Positions 26,511 to 34,732 of a stretch of DNA of 64,000 nt are shown piece after piece; the stretch's first letter is position 1, and every line of letters starts with the position of its first letter. The notes beneath the pieces were generated by a model. The model had not been told where the DNA came from, searched no databases, and saw only the letters and a list, made by a program, of their open reading frames with translations. The stretch comes from Polyangiaceae bacterium (GTDB taxonomy: Bacteria > Myxococcota_A > Polyangia > Polyangiales > Polyangiaceae): positions 19,488-83,487 of the forward strand of contig JAICTZ010000032.1 in assembly GCA_025936115.1 (NCBI GenBank), given 5' to 3'. Both the position numbers and the translations under genes were made by a program.

Positions 26511-27583
26511 CCCCTGACCTGAGCCGGACGCGACGGTTCGCTGCGCGCCGCACGCAGCGAAAAACCCGTGCGCGCCAACACCGGGTGCTGCGCTTCGGCG
26601 GCTTGCACGATGAGCGCACGGCAGTGACGGTACGCGTACTCGAGAATACGCCGGCGCACGTCGAAGCTCTCGGGGTTGCCGAAGAAGAGGAGACTCTCGG
26701 CGGGCTCGGGCTCGATGCACAGCACGGCTTTGCCCGCCACTTCGGCGACGCGGCACTGATCGCGCAGCGCGCGCCACGAGCCGATCCGAATCGCCTGGTT
26801 GGTCACGGTGAGCAGACCGCGGTCCCGCAGCGAGCCCCGCTCCGTACGGAGCGGCACGAGCGGATTGACGACGATCAGCACGTCGGCGCCTTCGGCGACG
26901 GCCACTTCGGCGTGCACGATCTGCCCGCCGCCCGGGTTGATGTAATGGCGGTCACCCACGCGCACGGGGGAAAAGAACGGCGGAATCGCCATCGAAGCGA
27001 TGCAGGCGCGCGTGACGGGCACCTCCGCCGCGTCGCCGGAGCCGAAGAGACGTAGCTCCGCCGATTCGAGGTCGTGGGCGAGGATACGCAGCGGCCGCGG
27101 CATCGCAAAGAAGCTGTTCGGCACGCCGCGGCGGATGAAAAACTCCTCGAGAAAGCGCTCGTAGCCGTCGAGGGAGAAGAGACCGGCCGGTAGCGCGTCG
27201 GCGAGCCTGTCGAGCTGCTCCCAGAGCGCGGCCGACGGCGGACCGCCGCCGCGCATGAGCGCACCCGCCCCCTCGCTGAACGCGGCGATGAACGCCGGCA
27301 CGGTGCGTCGCCATTCGCCGAAATCGATGCGCAAGAGGTGTTTGCGCTCGAGGCCGAAGTAGGCGTCGGCGGGATCGAGAAATGCGCGGTAGATGCGCTG
27401 GATCGGCAAGCCACCCGCGAGCGCCGCCGCCACGCTCGCGCCGCCGCTGCTGCCGACGTAAAGATCGAAATTCGAGACCTCGAGTCCGTCGAGCGCGTCC
27501 TCGAGCGCGGCCAGCGCTCCGATTTGGAACATGGCGCCCGCGGCGCCCCCACCGGGCAAGCAGACTGCGATTTTGGGTTTCAC
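26507..27583 (-). CDS. Patatin-like phospholipase domain protein
   Basis: 358 residues from GTG 27583, preceded by GGAG at good spacing. The patatin fold shows the oxyanion loop CLPGGGAAGAMF near the N-terminus and the nucleophile elbow YVGSSGGAS. The Asp of the catalytic Ser-Asp dyad normally sits in a DGG/DGA motif; here the matching place reads HYINPGGGQIVHAE, so the Asp is missing or displaced. Patatins hydrolyse acyl esters of membrane lipids; whether this one is active is open. The start overlaps the stop of the upstream CPBP gene by four bases, and its stop overlaps the tudor-like lipoprotein start, so all three are translationally coupled. Confidence 0.85.
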   Translation of the reverse strand: MKPKIAVCLPGGGAAGAMFQIGALAALEDALDGLEVSNFDLYVGSSGGASVAAALAGGLPIQRIYRAFLDPADAYFGLERKHLLRIDFGEWRRTVPAFIAAFSEGAGALMRGGGPPSAALWEQLDRLADALPAGLFSLDGYERFLEEFFIRRGVPNSFFAMPRPLRILAHDLESAELRLFGSGDAAEVPVTRACIASMAIPPFFSPVRVGDRHYINPGGGQIVHAEVAVAEGADVLIVVNPLVPLRTERGSLRDRGLLTVTNQAIRIGSWRALRDQCRVAEVAGKAVLCIEPEPAESLLFFGNPESFDVRRRILEYAYRHCRALIVQAAEAQHPVLARTGFSLRAARSEPSRPAQVRG

Positions 27584-28422
27584 GGGGTTGCTCCGTCGGA
27601 GGAAGGCACCGGGCCGTCGAGCGCGCGCGCCCGTTCGGCGAGCTGGCTCTTCTGCGCGAGGCGCGCCGAGAGCGCGATCAAGACGACTGCCACGAAGGTC
27701 GAACCGGCGACCGCCGTCCACGACAAGGAGAGCGCTTCCGCCTTCGGTCCGAGCCAGGCGAAGACCAGCGTCGTCCCGTTGAACGCTCCGTGGAGCAACA
27801 CGCCCGGCCACAGCGAGCCACTGAGCGCGCGCACGTAGCCGAGGCAGCACGCGAGCAAGAAAATCGGCAACCACGAGCGCGGCTCGAGGTGGATCAGCGT
27901 GAACATCAAGCCCGTCGTCATGGCGGCGCTCGGTGCGCTCGCCGTCGTGCGCAGCCCCGTGTAGAGCGCGCCACGATAGAGGAGCTCCTCGACGAAGGGG
28001 CCCGCGGCCGCGACCATCAGCGCGAGCACCACGGCGTGCGCCGCACCACGCGGCATGAGCTCGGTCTCGAGCGCCGCAGCCACTTCCTTGCGCAGCGGAA
28101 AAAACTGGGTGATGAGCGCGTTCAGTCGTTCCGCCGGGGCATGCACGCACAAGCCGAGCAAGAACCCGAGCACGAGCAGCGCGACCGGCGCGCGCCGGAG
28201 CGCGAACAACTCCTCGAAGTTGCGGCCCGGACGGCGGGCCGCGAACAGCGCGCAGGCCGCGAGGTAGACGGGCAGCTGCGTCCCGACGAGCACGACCAGA
28301 TCGTGCGCCGCGTTCGGCGCGAAGATGAACAGCTGCTGCGCCACGGTCACGCTGGCGAGCGTCACGCCGAACGCCCAAGCGACCACGTCGACGTGCGTGA
28401 GATTGCGCGTTACCGGCTGCAC
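27580..28422 (-). CDS. CPBP-family intramembrane metalloprotease
   Basis: 280 residues with about eight hydrophobic segments. The three conserved motifs of the CPBP (CAAX protease and bacteriocin-processing, Abi) family are present: EELLYRG, FTLIH and HGAFN, which together hold the catalytic Glu and the metal-binding residues inside the membrane. Members cleave prenylated proteins, leader peptides or anti-sigma factors in different bacteria; the substrate here is unknown. It is first in the operon with the patatin-like and tudor-like lipoprotein genes, and lies 9 bases downstream of nadB on the same strand, so it may be co-transcribed with nadB. Confidence 0.9.
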   Translation of the reverse strand: MQPVTRNLTHVDVVAWAFGVTLASVTVAQQLFIFAPNAAHDLVVLVGTQLPVYLAACALFAARRPGRNFEELFALRRAPVALLVLGFLLGLCVHAPAERLNALITQFFPLRKEVAAALETELMPRGAAHAVVLALMVAAAGPFVEELLYRGALYTGLRTTASAPSAAMTTGLMFTLIHLEPRSWLPIFLLACCLGYVRALSGSLWPGVLLHGAFNGTTLVFAWLGPKAEALSLSWTAVAGSTFVAVVLIALSARLAQKSQLAERARALDGPVPSSDGATP

Positions 28423-28431
28423 GGCGCCTGT

Positions 28432-30078
28432 CTAGTGCCCGCGCAGGTGCGCGGGGACGCCGCGCTTGACGACGGTGTCGCGCGCGAAGTCGGAGAGCGT
28501 CTCCTGATGATCGATCGTGTAGTGGAGCCCTCGGCTCTCGCGCCGGCTCGCCGCGGAGCCGATCACGAGCTCGGCGACCGTCGCGATGTTTCTGAGCTCG
28601 AGCAGGTCGCGCGTCACGAGGTGCTTCCAGTAATACTCCTGGATTTCCTCCTGCAGCATGGCGACGCGACGCGCCGCCCGGCGCAGGCGCGCGTCGCTGC
28701 GCACGATGCCGACGTAGTTCCACATCAGCCGCCTGAGCTCGTCCCAGTTGTGGCTCACGACGACGGCCTCGTCGCTCGGCACCGCGGAGCCGATTTGCCA
28801 CTCGGGCACGCTCGGGACCGGACCTTCGCGTAGCTCAGCGATGAGCGAGCCGAGCTTTTCGGCGGCGCGCCGCGCGAATACGAGCCCTTCGAGCAGCGAA
28901 TTCGAAGCCAAACGGTTCGCGCCGTGCAGGCCCGTGCATGCGGTCTCCCCGAGCACCCAGAGGCCGGGCAGCGTGCTGCGCCCGTGCAAGTCGGTGCTGA
29001 CGCCGCCGCACAAATAGTGAGCCGCCGGAACGACGGGGATCGGCTGCGTCGCGATGTCGATGCCGAAGCGCGCGCACTCCGCGTAGATGCCCGGGAAGCG
29101 GCGCTGCAAGAACTCACGCGACTGATGCGTGATGTCGAGCAGTACCGACTCCGAGCCCGTGCGTTTCATCTCGAAGTCGATGGCGCGCGCCATGACGTCG
29201 CGCGGCGCGAGATCGCCGAGCGGGTGATGCTTCTTCATGAACGACTCGCCCGTCGGCAGCCGCAACGTGGCCCCTTCCCCGCGCAGCGCCTCACTGATGA
29301 GGAAGCTCTTGGCCTTCGGCTCGTAGAGCACCGTCGGGTGAAACTGGAAAAACTCCATGTTCGCGACTTCGGCGCCCGCGCGGTACGCCATGGCGATGCC
29401 GTCGCCCGTCGCGACGTCGGGATTCGACGTGTAGAGGTACACCTTGCCCGCGCCGCCCGTCGCGAGCACCGTCGCGCGCGCCACCACGGTTTCGACGACG
29501 CCGCGGCGCTCGTCGAGTACGTAAGCGCCCACGCACTGGTCGGGGCCGCCGAATTTGCTGAGCGTGATGAGATCGACCCCGAGGTGCCACTCGAGCAGGC
29601 GGATATTCGGCGACGCCTTCACGGCGGCCACGAGCGCGCGCTCGATTTCGCGGCCCGTGATGTCGCCCGCGTGCACGATGCGTCGCTCGCTGTGCGCCGC
29701 CTCGCGTCCGAGATCGAGCTCGCCGTCGCCCGCGCGCGAAAAACTCGCGCCGATCTCGGCCAGCCAGCGCACCGCCGCGGGAGCTTCGCGTACGCAGAGC
29801 TCGACGACGATGTCGTGACAGAGCCCGGCGCCCGCGGCGATCGTGTCGGCCGCGTGCTTCTCGAACGAGTCCTCCGCCGAGAACACCGCCGCGACGCCGC
29901 CTTGCGCGTACGCAGTCGCCGCCTCGTCCGCGGCACGCTTGGTGACGACCACCACTTGACCGTAACGAGCGGCACGCAAAGCAAAGGACAGTCCGGCGAT
30001 GCCGCTGCCGAGCACGAGAAAATCGGCGGAGAGAGTCACGACGCTCGGGGTTATTAGCAAGGAATGCGAAGGTCGCAT
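28432..30078 (-). CDS. nadB: L-aspartate oxidase
   Basis: 548 residues from ATG 30078; GTG 30039 is an alternative that gives 535 residues, close to the usual length. NadB oxidises L-aspartate to iminoaspartate with FAD, the first step of NAD synthesis. Visible motifs: FAD-binding VLGSGIAGLSFALRAA, YAQGGVAAV, ATGGAGKVYLYTSN, EFFQFHPTVLYEP, SEALRGEGATL, CGGVSTDLHGRS and ANRLASNSLLEGLVFARRA. The C-terminal helical domain is complete. It diverges from etfB. NadA and NadC are not in the window. Confidence 0.94.
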   Translation of the reverse strand: MRPSHSLLITPSVVTLSADFLVLGSGIAGLSFALRAARYGQVVVVTKRAADEAATAYAQGGVAAVFSAEDSFEKHAADTIAAGAGLCHDIVVELCVREAPAAVRWLAEIGASFSRAGDGELDLGREAAHSERRIVHAGDITGREIERALVAAVKASPNIRLLEWHLGVDLITLSKFGGPDQCVGAYVLDERRGVVETVVARATVLATGGAGKVYLYTSNPDVATGDGIAMAYRAGAEVANMEFFQFHPTVLYEPKAKSFLISEALRGEGATLRLPTGESFMKKHHPLGDLAPRDVMARAIDFEMKRTGSESVLLDITHQSREFLQRRFPGIYAECARFGIDIATQPIPVVPAAHYLCGGVSTDLHGRSTLPGLWVLGETACTGLHGANRLASNSLLEGLVFARRAAEKLGSLIAELREGPVPSVPEWQIGSAVPSDEAVVVSHNWDELRRLMWNYVGIVRSDARLRRAARRVAMLQEEIQEYYWKHLVTRDLLELRNIATVAELVIGSAASRRESRGLHYTIDHQETLSDFARDTVVKRGVPAHLRGH

Positions 30079-30163
30079 GCAAAACACCGCCAAGCCCCGG
30101 GGTTCGGCCTTTTGGCCGGCGACGGCGGTTGCTCGAGGGCCGCGGGGCTGGTGAGATAAGGGT

Positions 30164-30991
30164 GTGAAGGTACTCGTCCCGCTCAAGCGCGTCGCCGACC
30201 CGGACAACGCAAACAAGATCAAGATCGCCGCCTCGAACGTCGCCGTCGACTCGACGGGGCTCGAATGGAAGACCAATCCGTTCGACGAATACGCGCTCGA
30301 AGCCGCGCTGCGCCTCACGGAAAACGGCAAGGCGCCGAAACAGCGCCTCGGCGAAGTCATCGTCGTGACGCTCGGACCGAAGGAGTGCGAGCAGACCCTG
30401 CGCTCCGCGCTCGCCACGGGGGCCGATCGCGCGATCCGCGTGGATGCCACGGACGACGCCCTCGACGGACGGCTCGTCGCGCTCGCGCTCAAATCGCTCG
30501 TGCTCGCGGAAAAGCCGGACGTCGTCTTGCTCGGCAAACAAGCCGTCGACGGCGACAGCAACCAGGTGGGCCAGCGGCTCGCCGAGCTGCTCGACTGGCC
30601 GATGGCGACGTTCGCAGCGACGATCCGCGAGGAAGCGGGCGCGCTCCTCGTGAGCCGCGAAGTGGACGGCGGCGTGGGAACGCTCAGGGTGCGGCTGCCG
30701 GCCGTGGTGACCGTCGATTTGCGCATCGTCTCGCCGACGAGCGTGTACTCGGCGCACACCGACGCCGCTCATCGCTACGCCGAGGGCGTTCGTTTCGCGC
30801 CCTTGCCGGCGATCATGGCGGCGAAAAAGAAACCGCTCGACACGAAGACGCTCGCCGAACTCGCGCCCGGCGCCGCGCTCTCCACGAAGACCCTCAAGTT
30901 CGAAAAGCCCCCGGCACGTTCGGCGGGTGTGCGCGTCAAAGACGTGACCGAACTCGTCGACAAGCTGATGAACGTCTCGAAGGTGCTCTGA
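30164..30991 (+). CDS. etfB: Electron transfer flavoprotein beta subunit
   Basis: 275 residues from GTG 30164. The ETF heterodimer carries FAD and AMP and passes electrons from acyl-CoA and other dehydrogenases to ETF-quinone oxidoreductase. Family features: MKVLVPLKRVADPD at the start, NPFDEYALEAALRL, VVTLGPKECEQTLRSALATG, the DGDSNQVGQRLAELLDWP loop, and MAAKKKPLDTKT. Length is normal. etfA begins 3 bases after the stop, so the two subunits are co-transcribed. No acyl-CoA dehydrogenase or ETF-QO gene is adjacent. Confidence 0.96.
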   Translation: MKVLVPLKRVADPDNANKIKIAASNVAVDSTGLEWKTNPFDEYALEAALRLTENGKAPKQRLGEVIVVTLGPKECEQTLRSALATGADRAIRVDATDDALDGRLVALALKSLVLAEKPDVVLLGKQAVDGDSNQVGQRLAELLDWPMATFAATIREEAGALLVSREVDGGVGTLRVRLPAVVTVDLRIVSPTSVYSAHTDAAHRYAEGVRFAPLPAIMAAKKKPLDTKTLAELAPGAALSTKTLKFEKPPARSAGVRVKDVTELVDKLMNVSKVL

Positions 30992-30994
30992 ATC

Positions 30995-31969
30995 ATGCCC
31001 CACGCTCTCGTCGTTGCCGAAATCACCGAAGACGGCAAAGTGAAGAAGGCGACGCTCGCCGCCATCACCTTCGCCCAAAAAGCCCTGCCCGCCGTGGGTG
31101 GCGCCTTCTCGATCCTCGTCCTCGGCGGCGCCGCGCGCTCGGCCGCGGCCGAGCTCACGAGCTTCGGCGCTCAAAAGGTCCTCGTCTGCGAGGATCCGAC
31201 GCTCGCCCACTACACGGCCGAGCACTATGCCCCCACGGTCGCCGAGGTCGGCAAGAGCTTCGCCTTGCTGGTCGCCACGGCCACGAGCCAAGGCAAGGAT
31301 CTCATGCCGCGCGTCGCCGCGCGCCTCGACGCGGGCTTCGCGGGCGACTGTTCGGACGTGCTCGTCGAGGGGACGGCGCTTCGTTACAAGCGCCCGATGT
31401 ACGCCGGTAACGTGTTCGGCACGGTCGAGCTCACGACGCCCGTCCAGGTCGCGACCGCGCGTCAGAGCGAGTTCGACGCCGCCGCACCGTCCGGCGGCAG
31501 CTCACCCGTCGAGGCGGTAGCAAAGGTCGCTCCCGGAGCCGCGGCGGCACGGGTGGACTACGTGTCGCTCGAAGCCGTCAAGAGCGAACGCCCCGAGCTC
31601 ACCGAAGCGAGGGTCGTCGTCTCGGGTGGCCGCGCGATCAAGGAGCAGTTCTTTCAAGTGCTCGAACCGCTCGCGCAAGCGCTCGGTGCGGCTATCGGTG
31701 CGAGCCGGGCCGCGGTCGACGCCGGCTACGCGCCCGGCGACTATCAGGTTGGGCAGACCGGAAAGATCGTCGCTCCCGAGCTCTACGTCGCGATCGGCAT
31801 CTCGGGTGCCATCCAGCACATCGCCGGCATGAAAAGCTCGAAGGTCATCGTGGCCATCAACAAGGACGCCGACGCGCCGATCTTTCAGATCGCCGACTAC
31901 GGCCTCGTCGCGGACCTCTTTCAGGCCGTTCCCGCGCTCACCGCAGAGCTCAAGAAGCGCAAGGGTTAG
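30995..31969 (+). CDS. etfA: Electron transfer flavoprotein alpha subunit
   Basis: 324 residues, partner of EtfB. The C-terminal FAD-binding domain is clear: EARVVVSGGRAIKEQFFQ, GAAIGASRAAVDAGYAPGDYQVGQTGK, ELYVAIGISGAIQHIAGM, VIVAINKDADAPIFQIADYGLVADLF. The N-terminal domain (HALVVAEITEDGKVKK) is of the usual type. ATG lies 3 bases after the etfB stop. Confidence 0.96.
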   Translation: MPHALVVAEITEDGKVKKATLAAITFAQKALPAVGGAFSILVLGGAARSAAAELTSFGAQKVLVCEDPTLAHYTAEHYAPTVAEVGKSFALLVATATSQGKDLMPRVAARLDAGFAGDCSDVLVEGTALRYKRPMYAGNVFGTVELTTPVQVATARQSEFDAAAPSGGSSPVEAVAKVAPGAAAARVDYVSLEAVKSERPELTEARVVVSGGRAIKEQFFQVLEPLAQALGAAIGASRAAVDAGYAPGDYQVGQTGKIVAPELYVAIGISGAIQHIAGMKSSKVIVAINKDADAPIFQIADYGLVADLFQAVPALTAELKKRKG

Positions 31970-32050
31970 ACCCTGACCGGGCGCGCAGCCGATCGTCATT
32001 TCCCACCGCTTGCGCGCTTGACAGACCGGGGGAAGGCCATCATCCTCCGC

Positions 32051-32071
32051 GGCGCCCCGGTTGGGGCCGCC
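32051..32071 (+). terminator. Possible hairpin after etfA
   Basis: GGCGCCCC-GGTT-GGGGCCGCC pairs with a single-base bulge between the etfA stop and tRNA-Pro. There is no T-run, so this is tentative. Confidence 0.25.
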
Positions 32072-32075
32072 TGTT

Positions 32076-32149
32076 CGGGGCGTAGCGCAGTTTGGTAGCG
32101 CGCACGGTTCGGGTCCGTGAGGTCGGCAGTTCGAATCTGCCCGCCCCGA
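32076..32149 (+). tRNA. tRNA-Pro (anticodon CGG)
   Basis: 74 bases fold as a standard cloverleaf. Acceptor CGGGGCG pairs with CGCCCCG, with discriminator A. The D arm is GCGC/GCGC. The anticodon stem CACGG/CCGTG holds loop TTCGGGT, giving anticodon CGG for CCG codons. The T arm is GGCAG-TTCGAAT-CTGCC. The C1-G72 first pair is typical of bacterial tRNA-Pro. The 3' CCA is not encoded. Confidence 0.95.
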
Positions 32150-32172
32150 CAAAACAAACACTCAACCCCTCC

Positions 32173-32198
32173 GCGTTTGGGGCCGGGGCCCCAAACGC
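32173..32198 (+). terminator. Strong hairpin after tRNA-Pro
   Basis: GCGTTTGGGGCC (32173-32184) and GGCCCCAAACGC (32187-32198) are perfect 12-base complements with only GG between them. The hairpin lies 24 bases after the tRNA, where a terminator or processing stem is expected. There is no T-run after it. Confidence 0.5.
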
Positions 32199-32605
32199 CA
32201 CGCCGCGGACACCTCGGCGGCAAGTCTCGCGTGCGAGCGCAGCAGCGAATGCCCGAACGGCAGAAGCTTGCAGCAGCGGCCAAACGACAGCCGCTTTCAA
32301 CGTCGGGCGCTGACGTTGTCGTGGCGAGCGCTCAGAACTGCCACGACCAAGCGCGGCGACGACTTTTCGAGCACGACCGTACGTTGCCAATGGCAATCCC
32401 CTTCGAACATCTCCTGCAGGGCGCGACCCGGGGCGGCGCACCGTCACTCCTGCGCGTGAAGAAACAGCCAAGCGCCCCCCCCCGCCCAGGCGATAACCTG
32501 GATTCTCGCCTCGAGGACCACCGAACGCGAGCAGTGGCGCGCACTCGACGCTTCCATTTCCAAAAGTTGTGCGATTTCGCGGACTTTCGTTCTTCAAGAA
32601 ATCTA
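32199..32605. other. Intergenic region with no recognised gene
   Basis: About 400 bases between the tRNA-Pro hairpin and the promoter of the receiver-XRE gene. Open frames here give basic, low-complexity proteins with no family resemblance and no ribosome site. An unrecognised small RNA cannot be excluded. Confidence 0.4.
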
Positions 32606-32634
32606 GTGACGTGGTAACCGGATCACGTTATAGT
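32606..32634 (+). promoter_or_regulatory. Sigma70-type promoter with a dyad in the spacer
   Basis: -35 GTGACG (32606-32611), a 17-base spacer and -10 TATAGT (32629-32634) lie about 42 bases before the receiver-XRE start. The spacer is almost filled by an inverted repeat, ACGTG (32609-32613) and CACGT (32624-32628), around the palindrome GGTAACC. A second pair of arms, AGTGAC (32605-32610) and GTCACT (32635-32640), flanks the whole element. A repressor bound here would block RNA polymerase. Autoregulation by the XRE domain encoded downstream is plausible but not shown. Confidence 0.55.
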
Positions 32635-32675
32635 GTCACTGCAACCAGCTACTTGGACCGTTCGAGGAGACCACC

Positions 32676-33284
32676 TTGCCCATCGAAGTCCCCTTCGTGC
32701 GCATTCTGATTGTCGATGATGACAAAGCGATCTGCGACTACATGCAGACGCTGCTCGAGAAAGACGGGTTCATCGTCAAGACGATGAGCGACCCGACCCT
32801 CGTCGAGGACGAAATTCGTTCTGGCGATTATCACGTCCTGATTCTCGACGTGATGATGCCGAAGCTCGACGGTATCGAAGTATTGAAGCGCGTTCGAACC
32901 ATCGACACGGACATTGCGGTGATCATGTTCACCGCGCATCCGAACCTCGATACAGCCGTCGCGTCGATGAAGCTCGACGCCGTCGACTACATCAAGAAGC
33001 CCTTCAACGTGGACGAGTTCCGAGAGGTGCTCGCGCGCGTCATGAAGAAGAAGGGCCTTGCGCGCACGCCCGAAGAGCAGCTCCACAAGATCATCGGCGA
33101 TACGATTCGCGCGATGCGCAAGGAGCGCGAGCTCACGCTCAAGCAGATGAGCCGCCGCACGGGCCTCAGCATCTCGCTTCTGTCACAAATCGAGCGGGCC
33201 GAATCGAGCCCCTCGATTTCGAGCCTGTACAAGATCGCCGTCGCGCTCGACTCGAAGATCCACGATCTCTTCGGTAACAACTGA
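32676..33284 (+). CDS. Response regulator with receiver and XRE-type HTH domains
   Basis: 202 residues from TTG 32676, chosen because GGAGA lies about 8 bases upstream; GTG 32697 is an alternative. Receiver domain (about 8-125): acidic pair IVDDDK, phospho-acceptor ILDVMMPKLDG, FTAH and the KKP lysine are all present, so it should accept phosphate. The C-terminal domain (about 135-200) is a Cro/CI-type helix-turn-helix (TIRAMRKERELTLKQMSRRTGLSISLLSQIERAESSPSI, in two helices), an uncommon output for a response regulator. No histidine kinase is adjacent; the orphan PocR kinase at 12263 is one candidate partner in the window (speculative). It has its own promoter with a dyad. Confidence 0.9.
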   Translation: MPIEVPFVRILIVDDDKAICDYMQTLLEKDGFIVKTMSDPTLVEDEIRSGDYHVLILDVMMPKLDGIEVLKRVRTIDTDIAVIMFTAHPNLDTAVASMKLDAVDYIKKPFNVDEFREVLARVMKKKGLARTPEEQLHKIIGDTIRAMRKERELTLKQMSRRTGLSISLLSQIERAESSPSISSLYKIAVALDSKIHDLFGNN

Positions 33285-33311
33285 CGCCAGCCGGCGCGTC
33301 GCTCGGGCTTC

Positions 33312-33899
33312 GTGGTGACGCGCCGCATTGCCGCTCCCGACCGACGCGCCAAGCGCACGCGCGTCAAGGTCGAGCGGAGCTTGCTCGAGCTTTTGGCGGA
33401 GCGCGGCTACGAGCGCACGAGCGTGCGTGACGTCGCCGCGCGCGCCGCCGTCGGCAAGAGCACGTTCTACGAGCACTTTCGGGACAAAGATGCCGTGCTC
33501 AAGAGCAGGCTCGCTCGCCTTGCGCGCGTGCTTGGCAGAGCGACGGTAAACGCGGAGATCGCGTTTCCATTTCTCGAGCCTCTGCTCGAACACGTGAGCG
33601 CGCACCGGCCGCTCGCCTCGAGACTCGGCAAGAGCTCGACGGGCGTGCTCGTGCTGACGCGCTTCGCGCGCGTCGTGCGTTCCTGCGTCCGGGCCGAGCT
33701 CGCGCGGCTGTACCCCCGCGCCCGGGCGCAAAACCTGGATTTTGCGACCGAGCACGTGACCGGCGGACTCACGGCGTTACTCGAAGCTCAGGGTAGCCAG
33801 CCGCGCCCGCCGAAGCCGGCCGAGGCGGCGCTCGATTTCCGACGGCTCGTGCTCCCAGGGCTCGACGCGTCACTCGGCGCCCGCCAGAGCCCGCGCTGA
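33312..33899 (+). CDS. TetR-family transcriptional regulator
   Basis: 195 residues from GTG 33312 (the adjacent GTG 33315 is equivalent). The N-terminal DNA-binding domain has the TetR pattern: SLLELLAERGYERTSVRDVAARA then VGKSTFYEHFRDKDAVL. The C-terminal ligand-binding half is divergent, as usual. The gene begins 27 bases after the receiver-XRE gene on the same strand, so the two regulators may be co-transcribed. The membrane-bound methyltransferase follows after 92 bases and is a possible target. Effector unknown. Confidence 0.88.
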   Translation: MVTRRIAAPDRRAKRTRVKVERSLLELLAERGYERTSVRDVAARAAVGKSTFYEHFRDKDAVLKSRLARLARVLGRATVNAEIAFPFLEPLLEHVSAHRPLASRLGKSSTGVLVLTRFARVVRSCVRAELARLYPRARAQNLDFATEHVTGGLTALLEAQGSQPRPPKPAEAALDFRRLVLPGLDASLGARQSPR

Positions 33900-33991
33900 C
33901 GCTCCGGACGATCCCGGCGCGGGTGTCCGGAAAGTGCGGTTCGAGTCGAAGCAGCCCTTCTCACCCGGTCAGGCGGCACCAGGCTCCGTCG

Positions 33992-34732
33992 ATGACCACC
34001 AAAGCTCGCTATCGTCCCCCGCTTGCCGCGCTCCAGCACCGCTTGCTCGTGCTGGGCGTGCTCGGCGCCACGGCCGGCGCCGTCGCGCACGTCGGCAGCC
34101 ACGCGTGGCTCGGCGCGTTCGCGGCGCTCGGCCTGGCCGTGGGCGCGCACCTCGGTATCGTCGGCGTCGTGTCGCTCATTTCGTTCGCCTGGTTCCGCTG
34201 GCTCACGCGAGGGCTGCGTTTTCGGAACATCGAGCGGCTCCTCGACGCGCTCGCACTCAGGGGGGACGAGATCCTGCTCGACGTGGGCACGGGCGACGGC
34301 GTGGTCGCCATCGCCGCAGCCAAGCGCCTGTCGCGCGGCTCCGTCATCGCCATCGACGACTGGCGACGCCCGCACGGAGGGGGCGCGCCGAGCGCGAACA
34401 CGGCGCGCGCCAACACCGCGGCCGAAGGCGTCGCTGCACGCGTCGATGTGCGCACCCTAGCGTTCGACAAGCTCGATCTACCTGACACGAGCATCGACGT
34501 GGCGGTCGCCTGCTTCTCTCTGCATCACCTCGAACGTGCGCCCCGCGAGCGCGCGCTGCTCGAAATGGCACGCGTTCTCCGCCACGGCGGCCGCCTACTC
34601 GCGGCCGAACCTCGAGGTCGCGCCGAAATCGCCGAAACGCTCGCGCGAGCAGGCCTCGAAGTGCGTCACGAGAGCCGCACCTTCCCGCGCTGGCTATTCG
34701 GTTGGGTTTTGGCCCGCAAGGCTATTCGCTGA
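33992..34732 (+). CDS. Membrane-anchored SAM-dependent methyltransferase
   Basis: 246 residues. Two N-terminal hydrophobic segments (LLVLGVLGATAGAVAHVG and AFAALGLAVGAHLGIVGVV) are followed by a class I methyltransferase domain: motif I LLDVGTGDGVVAIAAA, acidic AIDDW, and VAVACFSLHHL before RVLRHGGRLLAAEP. The substrate is unknown; the anchor suggests a membrane lipid or quinone-like molecule (inference). ATG 33992 gives a short basic N-terminus; an open frame extends further upstream without a good start. The last 11 bases overlap the convergent acetyltransferase gene. Confidence 0.85.
   Translation: MTTKARYRPPLAALQHRLLVLGVLGATAGAVAHVGSHAWLGAFAALGLAVGAHLGIVGVVSLISFAWFRWLTRGLRFRNIERLLDALALRGDEILLDVGTGDGVVAIAAAKRLSRGSVIAIDDWRRPHGGGAPSANTARANTAAEGVAARVDVRTLAFDKLDLPDTSIDVAVACFSLHHLERAPRERALLEMARVLRHGGRLLAAEPRGRAEIAETLARAGLEVRHESRTFPRWLFGWVLARKAIR

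Noticed and set aside
29291..31291. A 666-residue minus-strand open frame crossing etfBA and nadB
   Set aside because: It runs antisense to etfB-etfA and out of frame with nadB; both are well-recognised genes.
32117..32617. A 166-residue frame starting inside tRNA-Pro
   Set aside because: It starts inside the tRNA, is basic and low complexity, has no ribosome site, and shares the region with a strong hairpin.
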